Origin: Vitreimonas flagellata
GTDB lineage: Bacteria; Pseudomonadota; Alphaproteobacteria; Caulobacterales; Aquidulcibacteraceae
Direction of reading: 5' to 3'
DNA: 64,000 nucleotides
Assembly: GCF_004634425.1 (NCBI RefSeq)
Contig: NZ_SBJL01000001.1
Span: forward strand, 1,213,001 to 1,277,000
In this document: positions 18,461-28,571 of the stretch, piece by piece
Position numbering within the stretch: position 1 is the stretch's first letter
Layout: every line of letters begins with the position of its first letter
Program-made: the position numbers and the translations under genes
The notes under the pieces: model-generated
The model's input: the letters and a program-made list of their open reading frames with translations, nothing else
Database searches by the model: none
Told to the model about the DNA's origin: nothing

Positions 18461-18802
18461 TTAGAGCCGAAGCAAATCCACTTCCGCCGCTTGGTACGGA
18501 TCGAGCCGATAGATCAGCTGACGGTGGATCGCCACCAGCGCCCCGGCGCCCCAATCCTCGATTAGCTCAGCGTCGTCACGTTCGCGCGCTTCCCATTGTG
18601 AGCCGTCCTCGCAGATTAGCACTTTGCCGCGCGCCATCACGGCGTCGATGGTCGAAACCACGCCCGACTGCGCGCCGGCGCCTAATCCGACTCGGAACAC
18701 AGAGAGAATCGCGTCACGTTGCGTGTGCGTGAGCTTCGCCCAATCGAGCCGTTGGAAAATGTCCGGCCCGAGATAGGCGGCCAGCGCATCATTCTGAGTC
18801 AT
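18461..18802 (-). CDS. Hypothetical cytoplasmic protein
   Basis: 113 residues from ATG 18802 (a GTG 15 nt earlier is an alternative). Acidic and soluble, with a helical first half (FQRLDWAKLTHTQRDAILSVFRVGLGAG) and a beta-rich second half (VLICEDGSQWEARERDDAELIEDWG). No recognised domain. It lies between a crotonase and a GNAT gene on the same strand with gaps on both sides. Confidence 0.6.
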   Translation of the reverse strand: MTQNDALAAYLGPDIFQRLDWAKLTHTQRDAILSVFRVGLGAGAQSGVVSTIDAVMARGKVLICEDGSQWEARERDDAELIEDWGAGALVAIHRQLIYRLDPYQAAEVDLLRL

Positions 18803-18877
18803 CCCGTGTCCCCACACCGAATCGAGTCGTCCAAAAACGATTGATTTGGTTTCCGAGACGTTACCGGTCCGGATCGA

Positions 18878-19390
18878 CTACAGCGTCAGCCGCCAGATGA
18901 AGTCGCGGTCGGCCACCCGGCCGACCATGAATTTGTGTTCGCCGACATGTTCGAAGCCATAACGGCGATAGAAGGCTTGCGCGCGCGTGTTGTTTTCCCA
19001 GACGCTGAGATACATGCGCTTAGCGCCCTTGCCGCGCGCCCACGCGAGCGCTTCATCCATCAGCGCTTGCGCAACGCCCGCGCCCTTCGCGCTACTGTCC
19101 ACGTAGAGTCGGTGCAGCTCTAGCGCGTCAGTCGCGTCGACCTCCATGTCGACCACGCCCACCTTGCAATAGCCGATGATGGAATCGCCGCGCAGCGCAA
19201 GCCGATAGCGTGTCTCAGGCTCGGCAATCTCCCCCGCAACGACACGCGCGCGATATTTCGCCTCGACGTAAGACGTCAGGTCTTCCGGCGGATAGAGATG
19301 GCCAAACGTCTCGGTGAAGGTGCGCTCCGCAAACGCGGCCAGGGCTTCAGCATCAGCCGCATCCGCATCACGATATTTAACGTCGCTCAC
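18878..19390 (-). CDS. GNAT family N-acetyltransferase
   Basis: 170 residues, GTG start overlapping the alaS stop by 4 nt. Acetyl-CoA motif: [26 protein letters not shown]; motif [28 protein letters not shown]. These match the RimI/YhbS-like GNAT subgroup often listed as acting on small molecules or protein N-termini. It is translationally coupled to alaS, an arrangement that hints at a housekeeping role, but the substrate is unknown. Confidence 0.87.
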   Translation of the reverse strand: MSDVKYRDADAADAEALAAFAERTFTETFGHLYPPEDLTSYVEAKYRARVVAGEIAEPETRYRLALRGDSIIGYCKVGVVDMEVDATDALELHRLYVDSSAKGAGVAQALMDEALAWARGKGAKRMYLSVWENNTRAQAFYRRYGFEHVGEHKFMVGRVADRDFIWRLTL

Positions 19391-22056
19391 GCGGCCAACG
19401 ATTGCAGCGCCGCGCGGATCGCGTCGATCGCCTTGCCGGCATCCCTGCCATTCGGCCCGCCGCCTTGCGCCATGTCGGGTCGCCCACCACCGCCTTGGCC
19501 ACCGACAGCCGCAACGCCCGCTTTCACCAGATCGACGGCGCTGATCTTGCCCTTGAGGTCATCGGTCACGCCAACCGCCAACGCCGCTTTGCCATCCTCG
19601 ACGCCAACGTACGCAATCACACCGGAGCCCAGAGATTTCTTGCCCTCATCGACGAGCCCGCGCAGCTCCTTCGCCGGCACGCCTTCGAGGACGCGCGCGA
19701 GCACGGAAACGCCCGCAACATTCTCCGGCCCAGCCGGCGCTGCTTGTCCGCCGCCGCCCGCGAGCGCCAACTTGGTTTTCACTTCGCTCAATTCGCGCTC
19801 AAGCTTGCGGCGCTCGTCGGCCAATTGCGCGACGCGATCCGGCAATTCCGCGAGCGGCGTTCTCAAATTCGCCGACACGGCTTTCGCGAGCGCCGCTTGC
19901 GCTTTGAGGTGCGCCAAGGCCGCCGCACCCGTCGCAGCCTCGATACGGCGCACGCCAGCGGCCACGCCGCTTTCGCTCAGCACTGCAAACACCGCGATAT
20001 CGCCCGTGCGCTTCACGTGCGTGCCGCCGCAAAGCTCGACCGAATAGGCCTTGCCGTCATGCGCTAGCGCATCACCCAAACGCAGCACGCGCACTTGGTC
20101 GCCATACTTTTCGCCGAACAGCGCCAATGCGCCTTCTTCGATCGCCTTTGCCGGCGCCATTTCCTTGATTACGCCTTCGGCGTTCTGGCGAATGACCGCG
20201 TTCACTTCATCTTCGACGCGACCGATCTCCTCGCCGCTGACCGGTTGGCCATGGCTGAAATCGAAACGGAAATAATCCGCCTCAACCAACGAGCCCTTCT
20301 GCGTCACATGCGGCCCAAGAGTGTTGCGCAACGCCGCGTGCAGCAAGTGCGTCGCCGAATGGTTCGAGCGGATTTTAGCGCGCCGCTCATGATCGATCTC
20401 AAGCTTGGCCGCATCGCCAACCTTGATCGATCCTTTCACCAAGCGGCCAACATGCGCGTGCAGCGCACCCGCTTGCTTCTGCGTATCCTCGACAACGAAC
20501 TCGGCGCCGTTGGCGAACTTGATGATTCCATGATCGCCCGCCTGGCCGCCGCTTTCGGCGTAGAACGGCGTACGATCGAACACGAGCGCGCCGCCCATAC
20601 CTTCGCGCAGATCGTGCTGCTCGGCGCCGCCGGCTACGATGCCGGTGACTTTGCCGTCGCCCACTTCGCCGCTGTAACCCAAGAATTCGTTGCCGTGCGT
20701 ACGCTCCAGGATCGAATGCCAGATCGCCGGATTGTCGGCGCCATCCGCGCCCTTCCAGCTCGCCGCGCCCTGATCCTTCTGTTCCTGCATCGCGACATCG
20801 TATTCAGCGACATCGACCTCGAGACTCTTGCCGCGCAGAATGTCTTGCGTGAGATCGAGCGGAAAGCCGAACGTGTCATAGAGCTTGAACGCCGTGCGGC
20901 CCGAAAGTTTCTGACCATGCTTCAAGCCGCTGATTTCGTCTTCCAGTAGACGCAGGCCATTCGCTAGCGTGCGGCGGAAGCGTTCTTCCTCTTCGCGCAA
21001 TTGCGCTTCGATCACGGGCTGCGCGCGCTTCAATTCGGGATAGGCATCGCCCATCTCAGCGATGAGCGTCGGCGCCAAGCGGTGCATCAAAGGCTCTTTG
21101 GCGCCCAGAATGTGCGCGTGCCGCATGGCGCGGCGCATGATCCGACGCAGCACGTAGCCGCGACCTTCGTTCGACGGCGACACGCCGTCCGCGATCAAGA
21201 AGCACGACGAGCGCAAATGGTCGGCGATGACATTGTGGCTTGGCGCCTGCTCGCCTTGCGCCTTCGATTTCGTCATTTCTTCCGACGCCGCCTTCAGCGT
21301 GCGGAAGAGATCGGTTTCGAACACGGATTCCACGCCCTGAAGCACGCAAGCCATGCGCTCCAAGCCCATGCCCGTATCGATCGACGGCTTCGGCAATTTC
21401 GCGCGCGGGCGATCGTCGCTGAATTGCTCGTATTGCATGAACACGAGATTCCAGAATTCGAGGAAGCGATCGCCGTCTTCGTCTTTCGAACCTGGGGGAC
21501 CGCCCCAGATGTGATCGCCGCGATCGATGAAGATTTCCGAGCACGGACCGCACGGCCCCGTGTCCCCCATCGACCAGAAATTGTCGTTGGTGGCGATACG
21601 GATGATCTTGTCGTCACTAAAGCCCGCGATCTTCTTCCAGAGCGCGGCCGCCTCATCGTCATCGTGATAAACGGTGACGAGCAGCTTATCCTTCGGAAGA
21701 CCAAGGTCGCGCGTGATCAGCGTCCAGGCGGCGTCGATCGCGCCTTCCTTGAAATAATCGCCGAACGAGAAATTGCCGAGCATCTCGAAGAACGTGAGGT
21801 GCCGCGCCGTGTAGCCGACATTGTCGAGATCGTTGTGCTTGCCGCCGGCGCGTACGCACTTTTGGCTGGTGGCCGCGCGCGGGAACGGTGGCTTCGCCGC
21901 GCCCGTGAAGTAATTCTTGAACTGCACCATGCCGGCATTGACGAAGAGCAAGGTCGGGTCGTCCTGCGGCACCAGCGACGACGAGCCCGGCAGCGCGTGA
22001 TCGCGCGAACCGAAGAAATCCAAAAACTGCCGACGGATGTCGTTGACGCTCGTCAT
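19387..22056 (-). CDS. alaS: Alanyl-tRNA synthetase
   Basis: 889 residues from ATG 22056, normal for bacterial AlaRS. Class II catalytic core at the N-terminus ([44 protein letters not shown]), editing domain with [11 protein letters not shown] and [15 protein letters not shown] (zinc-binding His/Cys that clear Ser- and Gly-tRNA-Ala), coiled coil about 730-770 and a C-terminal DHHA1-type domain ending [14 protein letters not shown]. recA lies about 730 bp upstream on the same strand, as is common in alphaproteobacteria. Confidence 0.97.
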   Translation of the reverse strand: MTSVNDIRRQFLDFFGSRDHALPGSSSLVPQDDPTLLFVNAGMVQFKNYFTGAAKPPFPRAATSQKCVRAGGKHNDLDNVGYTARHLTFFEMLGNFSFGDYFKEGAIDAAWTLITRDLGLPKDKLLVTVYHDDDEAAALWKKIAGFSDDKIIRIATNDNFWSMGDTGPCGPCSEIFIDRGDHIWGGPPGSKDEDGDRFLEFWNLVFMQYEQFSDDRPRAKLPKPSIDTGMGLERMACVLQGVESVFETDLFRTLKAASEEMTKSKAQGEQAPSHNVIADHLRSSCFLIADGVSPSNEGRGYVLRRIMRRAMRHAHILGAKEPLMHRLAPTLIAEMGDAYPELKRAQPVIEAQLREEEERFRRTLANGLRLLEDEISGLKHGQKLSGRTAFKLYDTFGFPLDLTQDILRGKSLEVDVAEYDVAMQEQKDQGAASWKGADGADNPAIWHSILERTHGNEFLGYSGEVGDGKVTGIVAGGAEQHDLREGMGGALVFDRTPFYAESGGQAGDHGIIKFANGAEFVVEDTQKQAGALHAHVGRLVKGSIKVGDAAKLEIDHERRAKIRSNHSATHLLHAALRNTLGPHVTQKGSLVEADYFRFDFSHGQPVSGEEIGRVEDEVNAVIRQNAEGVIKEMAPAKAIEEGALALFGEKYGDQVRVLRLGDALAHDGKAYSVELCGGTHVKRTGDIAVFAVLSESGVAAGVRRIEAATGAAALAHLKAQAALAKAVSANLRTPLAELPDRVAQLADERRKLERELSEVKTKLALAGGGGQAAPAGPENVAGVSVLARVLEGVPAKELRGLVDEGKKSLGSGVIAYVGVEDGKAALAVGVTDDLKGKISAVDLVKAGVAAVGGQGGGGRPDMAQGGGPNGRDAGKAIDAIRAALQSLAA

Positions 22057-22181
22057 CACTCTACCAAGCCGTATCCAAAGCCGTTCCGCGTTTGCGCGGA
22101 CGGCCAAATCAGGGTTCCGGTTTGGTATAGGTAGTGCAGCGCACAACGCCAAGCGGGCGGGCTGGACGTGGGCCGAGCGGA

Positions 22182-22203
22182 CCGCCGGCTTCCAGCCGGC
22201 ATC
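22182..22203 (+). repeat. REP-like short hairpin element
   Basis: GCCGGC-TTCCA-GCCGGC followed by AT: a 6-bp stem with a 5-nt loop in the gap between the VOC gene and alaS. The same pattern (GCCGGC, 5 nt, ACCGGC) occurs inverted at 32724-32744 and the flanking bases also match in part. Confidence 0.45.
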
Positions 22204-22230
22204 AAGTCCTTGTCGGCCCTGTCGCGCTAT

Positions 22231-22656
22231 TTACTCCGGTAGAACAAACGCCCCGTCCGCGCCGAGCGGTGCGAGTGGGTTCCAGGCCACCTCCCACAGG
22301 TGGCCATCCGGATCCGCGAAATAGCCGGAATGCCCGCCCCAGAACACGTCCTGTCCTTGCTTCACGATCTCGGCCCCCGCCGCGCGCGCTTCCTCCAGCA
22401 CGACGGCGACCTCTTGCTTGGTGCGGACATTGTGCGCCAACGTCATGCCGCGAAAACCACCGCCCGCGACGTCGATGCCGACGTCATGCGCTAACTCAGC
22501 ACGCGGAAAAATGGCTAGCGCCTGCGCGCCCGCTTGAAAGAATACGATGTCGCCCTGGCTCGCGGATGACGCCCGAAATCCAAGCGCTTCATAGAACGCC
22601 CGCGACCGCGCCAAATCCGCGACGCCCAACGTAATCAGGGAAACGCGCGGCTCCAT
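22231..22656 (-). CDS. VOC superfamily (glyoxalase-like) protein
   Basis: 141 residues. The two beta-alpha-beta modules of the vicinal oxygen chelate fold are visible: SLITLGVADLARSRAFYEALGF at the start and YFADPDGHLWEVAWNP near residue 115. The final Glu of the metal site is in LWEV. Members are lyases, dioxygenases or resistance proteins, so function is open. It lies between alaS and recA on the same strand. Confidence 0.85.
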   Translation of the reverse strand: MEPRVSLITLGVADLARSRAFYEALGFRASSASQGDIVFFQAGAQALAIFPRAELAHDVGIDVAGGGFRGMTLAHNVRTKQEVAVVLEEARAAGAEIVKQGQDVFWGGHSGYFADPDGHLWEVAWNPLAPLGADGAFVLPE

Positions 22657-22788
22657 CGTGCAAACTCCATAGAGATCAGATCAAGGAATCCGCCGGCCGG
22701 CCCAGGGATGCACCAGGGCATGGGGTCGGGTCGGTCACAGCCCCGAACCGGCCAGCGAAACTTGGATCGCGCGCGCGGCGACTTAATC

Positions 22789-23853
22789 TTAGTCTTTGTC
22801 TTCGTCGCCTTCAGGCGGAGAATACATGGCGTCGGCCACCGCACTCGACTTGCCACGAATGGCGTCCTCGATCGCAAGGGCGACGTCCTTGTGTTCCTTC
22901 AAGAACCGGCGCGCGGCTTCCTTGCCTTGGCCGATCTTCTGCCCACCATAGGCATACCAGGCGCCGGATTTATCGATCACGCCCGCCTTCACGCCGAGCT
23001 CGATCAATTCGCCCGTCTTGGAGATACCTTCGCCGTAAATGATGTCGAACTGCACCTGCTTGAACGGCGGCGCGACCTTGTTTTTCACGACTTTGACACG
23101 GGTTTCCGAGCCAATGACTTCGTCGCGTTCCTTGATCTGGCCCGTGCGGCGAATGTCGAGACGTACCGACGCGTAGAATTTCAGCGCGTTGCCGCCCGTC
23201 GTCGTTTCCGGGTTGCCGTACATCACGCCGATCTTCATGCGGATCTGGTTGATGAAGATCACCAACGTGTTCGACTTCGAGATCGAGGCCGTGAGCTTAC
23301 GCAGCGCCTGGCTCATCAAGCGCGCCTGCAAGCCCGGCAAGCTATCGCCCATCTCGCCTTCGATTTCCGCGCGCGGCGTCAGCGCCGCGACGGAGTCCAC
23401 CACCAGCACATCAACCGCGCCCGAACGCACGAGCGTATCGGTGATTTCCAAAGCCTGCTCGCCGGTGTCCGGCTGCGAGACGAGGAGATCGTCGAGATCA
23501 ACGCCCAGCTTGCGCGCATAGATCGGATCGAGCGCGTGCTCGGCGTCCACGAAGGCGCACACGCCGCCGCTCTTTTGCGCTTCAGCGATGCAGTGCAGCG
23601 CCAGCGTCGTCTTGCCCGAGCTTTCCGGGCCATAAATTTCAATGATGCGGCCCTTGGGCAGACCGCCAATGCCAAGCGCGATGTCGAGGCTCAAGGAGCC
23701 AGTGGAGATCGCCTCGATCTCAACCACGGGCTTCTCGCCCAGACGCATGACCGAGCCTTTGCCGAAGGCGCGATCAATTTGTCCGAGAGCTGCGGCCAAA
23801 GCCTTCTGCTTGTCCGTTTCCACTTCCGCCTCAACAAGCTTCAACTTGGCCAT
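22789..23853 (-). CDS. recA: Recombinase RecA
   Basis: 354 residues from ATG 23853. Walker [10 protein letters not shown] at 75-83, Walker [11 protein letters not shown]-type strand, L2 loop region [22 protein letters not shown], and the acidic C-terminal tail ending EGDEDKD. It mediates homologous strand exchange and LexA autocleavage. An open frame runs a further 58 codons upstream but lacks RecA similarity. The SOS box at 23946-23960 lies 93 bp upstream of the start. Confidence 0.98.
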   Translation of the reverse strand: MAKLKLVEAEVETDKQKALAAALGQIDRAFGKGSVMRLGEKPVVEIEAISTGSLSLDIALGIGGLPKGRIIEIYGPESSGKTTLALHCIAEAQKSGGVCAFVDAEHALDPIYARKLGVDLDDLLVSQPDTGEQALEITDTLVRSGAVDVLVVDSVAALTPRAEIEGEMGDSLPGLQARLMSQALRKLTASISKSNTLVIFINQIRMKIGVMYGNPETTTGGNALKFYASVRLDIRRTGQIKERDEVIGSETRVKVVKNKVAPPFKQVQFDIIYGEGISKTGELIELGVKAGVIDKSGAWYAYGGQKIGQGKEAARRFLKEHKDVALAIEDAIRGKSSAVADAMYSPPEGDEDKD

Positions 23854-23945
23854 ATGTCCGTCTCCCACTAGGTCGAGTCCATGCCCTGGACTACAGGCGC
23901 TGCGCATGTCCGCGTCAGGAATCGAATGTGCACTATTTGTTCTCG

Positions 23946-23960
23946 GAACACAAGGAGAAC
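23946..23960 (-). promoter_or_regulatory. LexA (SOS) box of recA
   Basis: Plus strand GAAC-ACAAGGA-GAAC, i.e. GTTC-N7-GTTC on the recA strand. This direct repeat is the established LexA-binding consensus of alphaproteobacteria. Both half-sites are perfect and the position upstream of recA fits. Confidence 0.85.
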
Positions 23961-24125
23961 ATGCGAGCACCGGCGAGAGGTCCAACTGACACAATACCTG
24001 GCGCGTCGTGCAGGCTCTCTTCCCCAATCCCTAGTCCCCAATCCCGAGAACAGCGCGCCCCCTATTCCCTTCCGGCCATATCCGGCCTTAATGGTTCCGC
24101 TGGTGGAATATGAGAGGATCGTCGG

Positions 24126-24356
24126 ATGGCTTCGTCGCTCGCGCCCCTGCCGCCCCGCGGCGGACATCCGCCCACGTTGGAATCGATGAATTCGTTCCGC
24201 GTGAAGACGGCCGCACTCTCGCGCCCAGCGACGCCCGCGAAAGGCGACCCCAATATGGTGCTCGTCACCTCGGCTGACGGCGGCGTCGTCGTTTATCCGC
24301 CGAGCAAGAAGCTCGCGATCCTCGCCGCCCGCCGCGAACGACGCACCGGCCGCTAG
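24126..24356 (+). CDS. Hypothetical small protein
   Basis: 76 residues, ATG 24126 with GAGAGG 8 nt upstream. N-terminal half is low-complexity (Pro/Ala/Ser), the second half has MVLVTSADGGVVVYPPSKKLAILAARR, which could form a small beta hairpin and helix. It is divergent from recA across 272 bp and convergent with the pirin gene (4-nt overlap). No family recognised; it could be spurious. Confidence 0.45.
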   Translation: MASSLAPLPPRGGHPPTLESMNSFRVKTAALSRPATPAKGDPNMVLVTSADGGVVVYPPSKKLAILAARRERRTGR

Positions 24357-25225
24357 GCGAACGCGCTGATATCGCCGAACTTGCCCGCGTTGAAATCCGT
24401 GATCGCCTGACGAATTTCGCCTTCCGTGTTCATCACGAACGGGCCGTATTGTACTACGGGCTCATTGATCGGTTCGCCGCTCAGCAGCAAGAGCTTCGCG
24501 TCGCTTTCCGCTTCGATCGCGATCGCGCCGCCTTCGCGCGCATAGAGCGCAAATTGCGACGGCCCAGCAGGCCGGCTATCCTCAAGCTTCACGTTGCCGC
24601 TTTGCGTCAGCAGCGCCAGCGTATGGCCTTCCGGCAGGTTGAACTCCGCCTTCGCGCCCGCCTTGAAGCGCACATCCCAAATGTTGATCGGCGTAAACGT
24701 CCGCGCCGGGCCTCGTGCGCCCGCATACTCGCCGGCGATCACCCGCACGCGGCCTGCCTCACCCGGCAAATCCACCGAGGGAATCTGGGCGTCGAGCAGG
24801 GTCTGATAGCCGGGCGGCGACATCTTGTCCTTCGCCGGCAAATTCACCCAAAGCTGCACCATCTCCATCGCGCCGCCGTTCTTCGTGAACGCTGCCGAGT
24901 GGAATTCCTCGTGCAAAATACCGGACGCCGCCGTCATCCATTGCACGTCGCCCGGCCCGATATGGCCGCCATTGCCGGTCGAGTCGCGATGGTCGACTTC
25001 GCCCGCATAGACAATCGTCACGGTCTCGAAGCCGCGATGCGGATGCACGCCCACGCCGCGCTTGTGCGTCGCCGGCGCGAACTCATAAGGCTGCGCGTAA
25101 TCGAGCAGGATGAACGGGCTCACGGCCGCGCCATGCGTTTGCGGCGAAAACATCGACCGCACCGGAAAGCCATCGCCCACCCAATGCGGGCGCGGCGCGT
25201 CGTGGAGAGCAAGGAGTTTTCTCAT
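24353..25225 (-). CDS. Pirin family protein
   Basis: 290 residues from ATG 25225. The N-terminal cupin carries the metal ligands of pirin: HPHRGFETVTIVYAGEVDHRDS (two His), then IGPGDVQWMTAASGILHEEF (His, Glu). The C-terminal cupin follows (VRFKAGAKAEFNLPEGHTL). Bacterial pirins include quercetinases and regulators of pyruvate metabolism; no target is evident. It is divergent from a lipoprotein gene. Confidence 0.9.
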   Translation of the reverse strand: MRKLLALHDAPRPHWVGDGFPVRSMFSPQTHGAAVSPFILLDYAQPYEFAPATHKRGVGVHPHRGFETVTIVYAGEVDHRDSTGNGGHIGPGDVQWMTAASGILHEEFHSAAFTKNGGAMEMVQLWVNLPAKDKMSPPGYQTLLDAQIPSVDLPGEAGRVRVIAGEYAGARGPARTFTPINIWDVRFKAGAKAEFNLPEGHTLALLTQSGNVKLEDSRPAGPSQFALYAREGGAIAIEAESDAKLLLLSGEPINEPVVQYGPFVMNTEGEIRQAITDFNAGKFGDISAFA

Positions 25226-25340
25226 GGCCTGAAAATAAGCGCGCGACCTTTCCGCGCAATAAGGCACACGCTTGACACCGCCCGCTGGAACAAGGCGCGC
25301 GGCCATCGGTTTTGCATCTCAATCAAACGAGGAACGCCCC

Positions 25341-25937
25341 ATGCGATTGCTTGCGACCGCCGCCATCGCCACCCTGCTCGCCGCCTGCGGTCAGCAAGCG
25401 ACGCCGCCCGAACCGATCGAACCACCGGCTGCTGAGACGCCAGCCGTTGACGCTAACGCAATCACGCCCGAAGGCTGGAATACATTGCGCGTCGGCATGA
25501 CCCGCGCCGAAGTCACCGCCGCAGTAGGCGCGACCGTGACACCCGGCGCTGTCGGCGGCCCCGATCCGGCTGCGTGCGATCTCTTCCACCCGGCCAACGC
25601 GCCCGAAGGCATGCTCGTGATGATCCAGCAGGACGTGCTGACCTCAATCAACCTGCGCAACAACACGACGCTCCGCACCGATCGCGGCTTTGGTGTCGGC
25701 AGCACCGCCGCCGAGATCAAAACCGCCTACGGCGCAAGCGCGGTGTCCGAGCCGCACAAATACATCGAAGGCGCGGAATACATCACGATCTGGAGCGTCG
25801 GCGGTCCAACCGCTGCCGCCCCCTTCGTCGAAGACGCAAACGCGCGCGGCATCCGCTACGAAACCAACGCGCAAGGCGTGGTCACCGCCGTACACGCGGG
25901 CGGCCCGAGCATTCAGAATGTCGAGGGGTGTTCATAA
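25341..25937 (+). CDS. Lipoprotein of unknown function
   Basis: 198 residues from ATG 25341. Lipoprotein signal with lipobox LLAAC (Cys16), then a Pro-rich linker and a domain with WNTLRVGMTRAEVTAAVG and GFGVGSTAAEIKTAYG. These two repeats of the type GMTxxEVxxxxG / GSTxxEIxxxYG resemble BamE/SmpA-like tandem half-modules, so a small outer-membrane-anchored alpha/beta protein is likely. No specific role can be assigned. Confidence 0.75.
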   Translation: MRLLATAAIATLLAACGQQATPPEPIEPPAAETPAVDANAITPEGWNTLRVGMTRAEVTAAVGATVTPGAVGGPDPAACDLFHPANAPEGMLVMIQQDVLTSINLRNNTTLRTDRGFGVGSTAAEIKTAYGASAVSEPHKYIEGAEYITIWSVGGPTAAAPFVEDANARGIRYETNAQGVVTAVHAGGPSIQNVEGCS

Positions 25938-25952
25938 CGCAAAGCTGACACC

Positions 25953-28478
25953 CTAAGCCGCCAGCAGCTCCTTAACCCGCCCCACGAGCTGCTCCATCGT
26001 CACCGGCTTGCTCATGTAGTGCACGGGATATTGCTCCAGCATGTGGCTGAAGCTTTCGGGCGCGTAGCCGGAGAGGAAGAGCACTTTCGCGGCGCCAATC
26101 ATCGCCGGATCGGCTTCCTGCAGCATCTCCGGGCCGGTCATGATCGGCATTGAGACGTCGGAGATGATGATGTCGTAGGCGCCCGGATTGCGGCCGAGCA
26201 CTTCGAGCGCTTCTTCACCGTTCTCCGCCTCTTCGACCTCGTAGCCGCACTCCTTGAGATTGCGCACGATTGAACGGCGCACCGCGGTTTGATCTTCAAC
26301 GAAGAGGATTTTGCCACGGCCCGCCACGTCCTTCGGCGGCGGCGCGATCAGCGCGCGCTCCTTCGCAGCGATTTCTTCCAGCTCTTCCGCCGTCGGGTCA
26401 TAGACCGGCAAGAAGATGCGGAACGTCGTGCCGACGCCCAGCTTCGACGAAAAGAAGATGTAGCCGCCCGATTGCTTGATGATGCCGTAGCTGGTCGCAA
26501 GGCCAAGGCCCGTGCCTTTGCCAGCTTCCTTGGTCGAGTGATACGGGCGGAAGATCTTCGCCGCGTGCTCCGGCTTGATGCCTGAGCCCGTGTCTTCCAC
26601 TTCGATCATCACGTACTGGCCATCTTCGATCGGGTTGTGGCCCAAGCCGCGCGCCGCTTCCGCACTGATCACGGATGTGCGCACCGTAAGCTTGCCGTCC
26701 TTCGGGATCGGCGAATCCTTCGGCGTCATCGCATCGCGCGCGTTGGTCGCCAGATTGATGAGCACGCGCTCAAGCTGGGTCTTGTCCACCTTCACATACG
26801 GCAGATCGCGGCCATGCCGGATTTCGTACTTGATCGATGCGCCCATGATGCGGCGGATCAGCTCTTGGCGTGAGCCAACGAAATCACCCACGTCGAACAC
26901 TTCGCGCGCAAATGTCTGCTGACGCGCATAGGCGCGCAGCATTTCCGAAAGCTCTTTCGCACTCGCCGCGTTGTCGGAGATTTCCTGCAGCGTCGGATAA
27001 TCCGCATCACCCACAGGGTGGCGGCGCAGCAGGTACGAGCAATTCTGCATCACCACCGTGAGCAGATTGTTGAAATCGTGCGCGACGCCCGCTGCGAGTT
27101 CGCCGATCTCGCGCATCTTTTCCGATTGCGCCAAACGCGTCTCAAGCTCGCGTTGTTGCGACACGTTGAGCAGATAGGCGATGCTGCGGCCATCGGCCGA
27201 GCGTGCGAGATGTACGTGCACCGCGATCGGCGGCGAGGTTGCCAGCGTGATCTCGGTCGGGTCGTTCATGGCTTGACGCAGACGCTGCGCCAAAGCTTGC
27301 GGGCCTTCCGAGGCTTCAAACAAATCTGCGAACGCCGCACTCGGCGTCGCGCGGCCTTGCGTCATCTCCATCAGCGACGCGTTGGAATCCAAGAGCGCCG
27401 CAGACGCCGGGTCCGCGCCATCGAGCACGGCAATACCAAGCGGCGCTTGCGCGAACACCTCATCCGTCTCGCCTGAACCGCGCGCACTTGGCGCAGCGGG
27501 TGCGGCTTCTGGAGCTTCCGCGTCCGAGAAAAACACGAACGAGCGCGACGTGCCGTCCACATCTTCCGCCGGCCAGAATGACAGCGTCGAGACTTGCGTC
27601 TCGTGCCCGTCGAGCCCGCGCAGCGTCACGCGCGCCGGCGTCGGCCCGAAGCCGCGGCGATCGCGGCGAAGAAGCTTTGACGGGTCTTCCTTCACGATAT
27701 CGCGCACGCGCAGGATCGCCGGGTCTTCACCCAAGCCGAGCACCGCGCGCAGCGCGCGGTTCATGTACGCAATCGTGCCGTCTGGGCGCGCGGCGAAGAA
27801 ACCAACCGGCGCATCGTCCAAGAAAATCTGTCGCGACGTGTCATCCGGCGCGCTCGCCTCGCCCGCACCCAGCTCACGCAAGCGCCACAGCACATAGCCG
27901 CCTGGGATCGGCCCAACGCAGGCTTCAAAGCGCGCGTGCTTGCCTGTGAGCGCCGCCGTCGCCGGCAATTCCTCGCGCCGTGTTTGGCCGAGCTGTGCAG
28001 CCTTCGACAAACGGAACATCGGCGCCGACAACATCGGGTCTGCGCCAAACAAGCGGCTCATCATCGGCGGGCGATCGCTCTCGCCCATCACGCCGGCGGC
28101 TTCCGCGATGTTGTAATACGCCACGTTCGCGACCAGCGGCGACAAATGCGTGTCGGTGACGAGCGCCGCTTCATCGAGCGCTTCGATCATCGCGTGCTCG
28201 TTGCGTCCGCCCAGCAGCGCGGACGCCGCGATCACGCCACGCTCTGGAAACGCACCGTGCTGACGCCCTGCGCCGCGCGACATCCAGAAGAACAGCACCA
28301 TGCCGACAGCCGCGACCAGCACGAGCAGCACCGCGCCCGCCTGGCCCACACTTGGCCCCGCCGTAATCGCAACGCCTGCCGCGCCGATGCCGACAGCAGC
28401 CGAGACCCAGAAAAGGATCTGAAGCGGATCGAGCCGCCCGCCGCCGCGCGGAGGTGGATTGTCTACGTGATCTGTCAT
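25953..28478 (-). CDS. cckA: Hybrid sensor histidine kinase CckA
   Basis: 841 residues from ATG 28478. Two transmembrane helices near the N-terminus (about residues 20-65), PAS-type sensor domains (about 115-440), histidine-containing dimerisation domain with ELAAGVAHDFNNLLTVVMQ (phospho-acceptor His467), ATPase domain (GTGLGLATSYGI), and a C-terminal receiver domain with IIISDVSMPIMTGPEM (Asp774). Domain order, the HDFNN box and position behind flhB identify CckA, which feeds phosphate through ChpT to CtrA. It follows flhB by 93 nt. Confidence 0.93.
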   Translation of the reverse strand: MTDHVDNPPPRGGGRLDPLQILFWVSAAVGIGAAGVAITAGPSVGQAGAVLLVLVAAVGMVLFFWMSRGAGRQHGAFPERGVIAASALLGGRNEHAMIEALDEAALVTDTHLSPLVANVAYYNIAEAAGVMGESDRPPMMSRLFGADPMLSAPMFRLSKAAQLGQTRREELPATAALTGKHARFEACVGPIPGGYVLWRLRELGAGEASAPDDTSRQIFLDDAPVGFFAARPDGTIAYMNRALRAVLGLGEDPAILRVRDIVKEDPSKLLRRDRRGFGPTPARVTLRGLDGHETQVSTLSFWPAEDVDGTSRSFVFFSDAEAPEAAPAAPSARGSGETDEVFAQAPLGIAVLDGADPASAALLDSNASLMEMTQGRATPSAAFADLFEASEGPQALAQRLRQAMNDPTEITLATSPPIAVHVHLARSADGRSIAYLLNVSQQRELETRLAQSEKMREIGELAAGVAHDFNNLLTVVMQNCSYLLRRHPVGDADYPTLQEISDNAASAKELSEMLRAYARQQTFAREVFDVGDFVGSRQELIRRIMGASIKYEIRHGRDLPYVKVDKTQLERVLINLATNARDAMTPKDSPIPKDGKLTVRTSVISAEAARGLGHNPIEDGQYVMIEVEDTGSGIKPEHAAKIFRPYHSTKEAGKGTGLGLATSYGIIKQSGGYIFFSSKLGVGTTFRIFLPVYDPTAEELEEIAAKERALIAPPPKDVAGRGKILFVEDQTAVRRSIVRNLKECGYEVEEAENGEEALEVLGRNPGAYDIIISDVSMPIMTGPEMLQEADPAMIGAAKVLFLSGYAPESFSHMLEQYPVHYMSKPVTMEQLVGRVKELLAA

Positions 28479-28571
28479 TGGCGCGCCTGTTAGCCCGGCA
28501 CTTGACCCCGATTCGGGGCGCGGATCACGTTGGGGCGCGGTAGGGAATCCATCCGCCATGTGTGTTCTCCG

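Noticed and set aside
20095-22134. Long plus-strand frames across alaS
   Set aside because: Antisense shadows of alaS with no ribosome site or recognisable domain.
23854-24027. 58-codon upstream extension of recA
   Set aside because: It spans the SOS box and promoter region and has no similarity to RecA.
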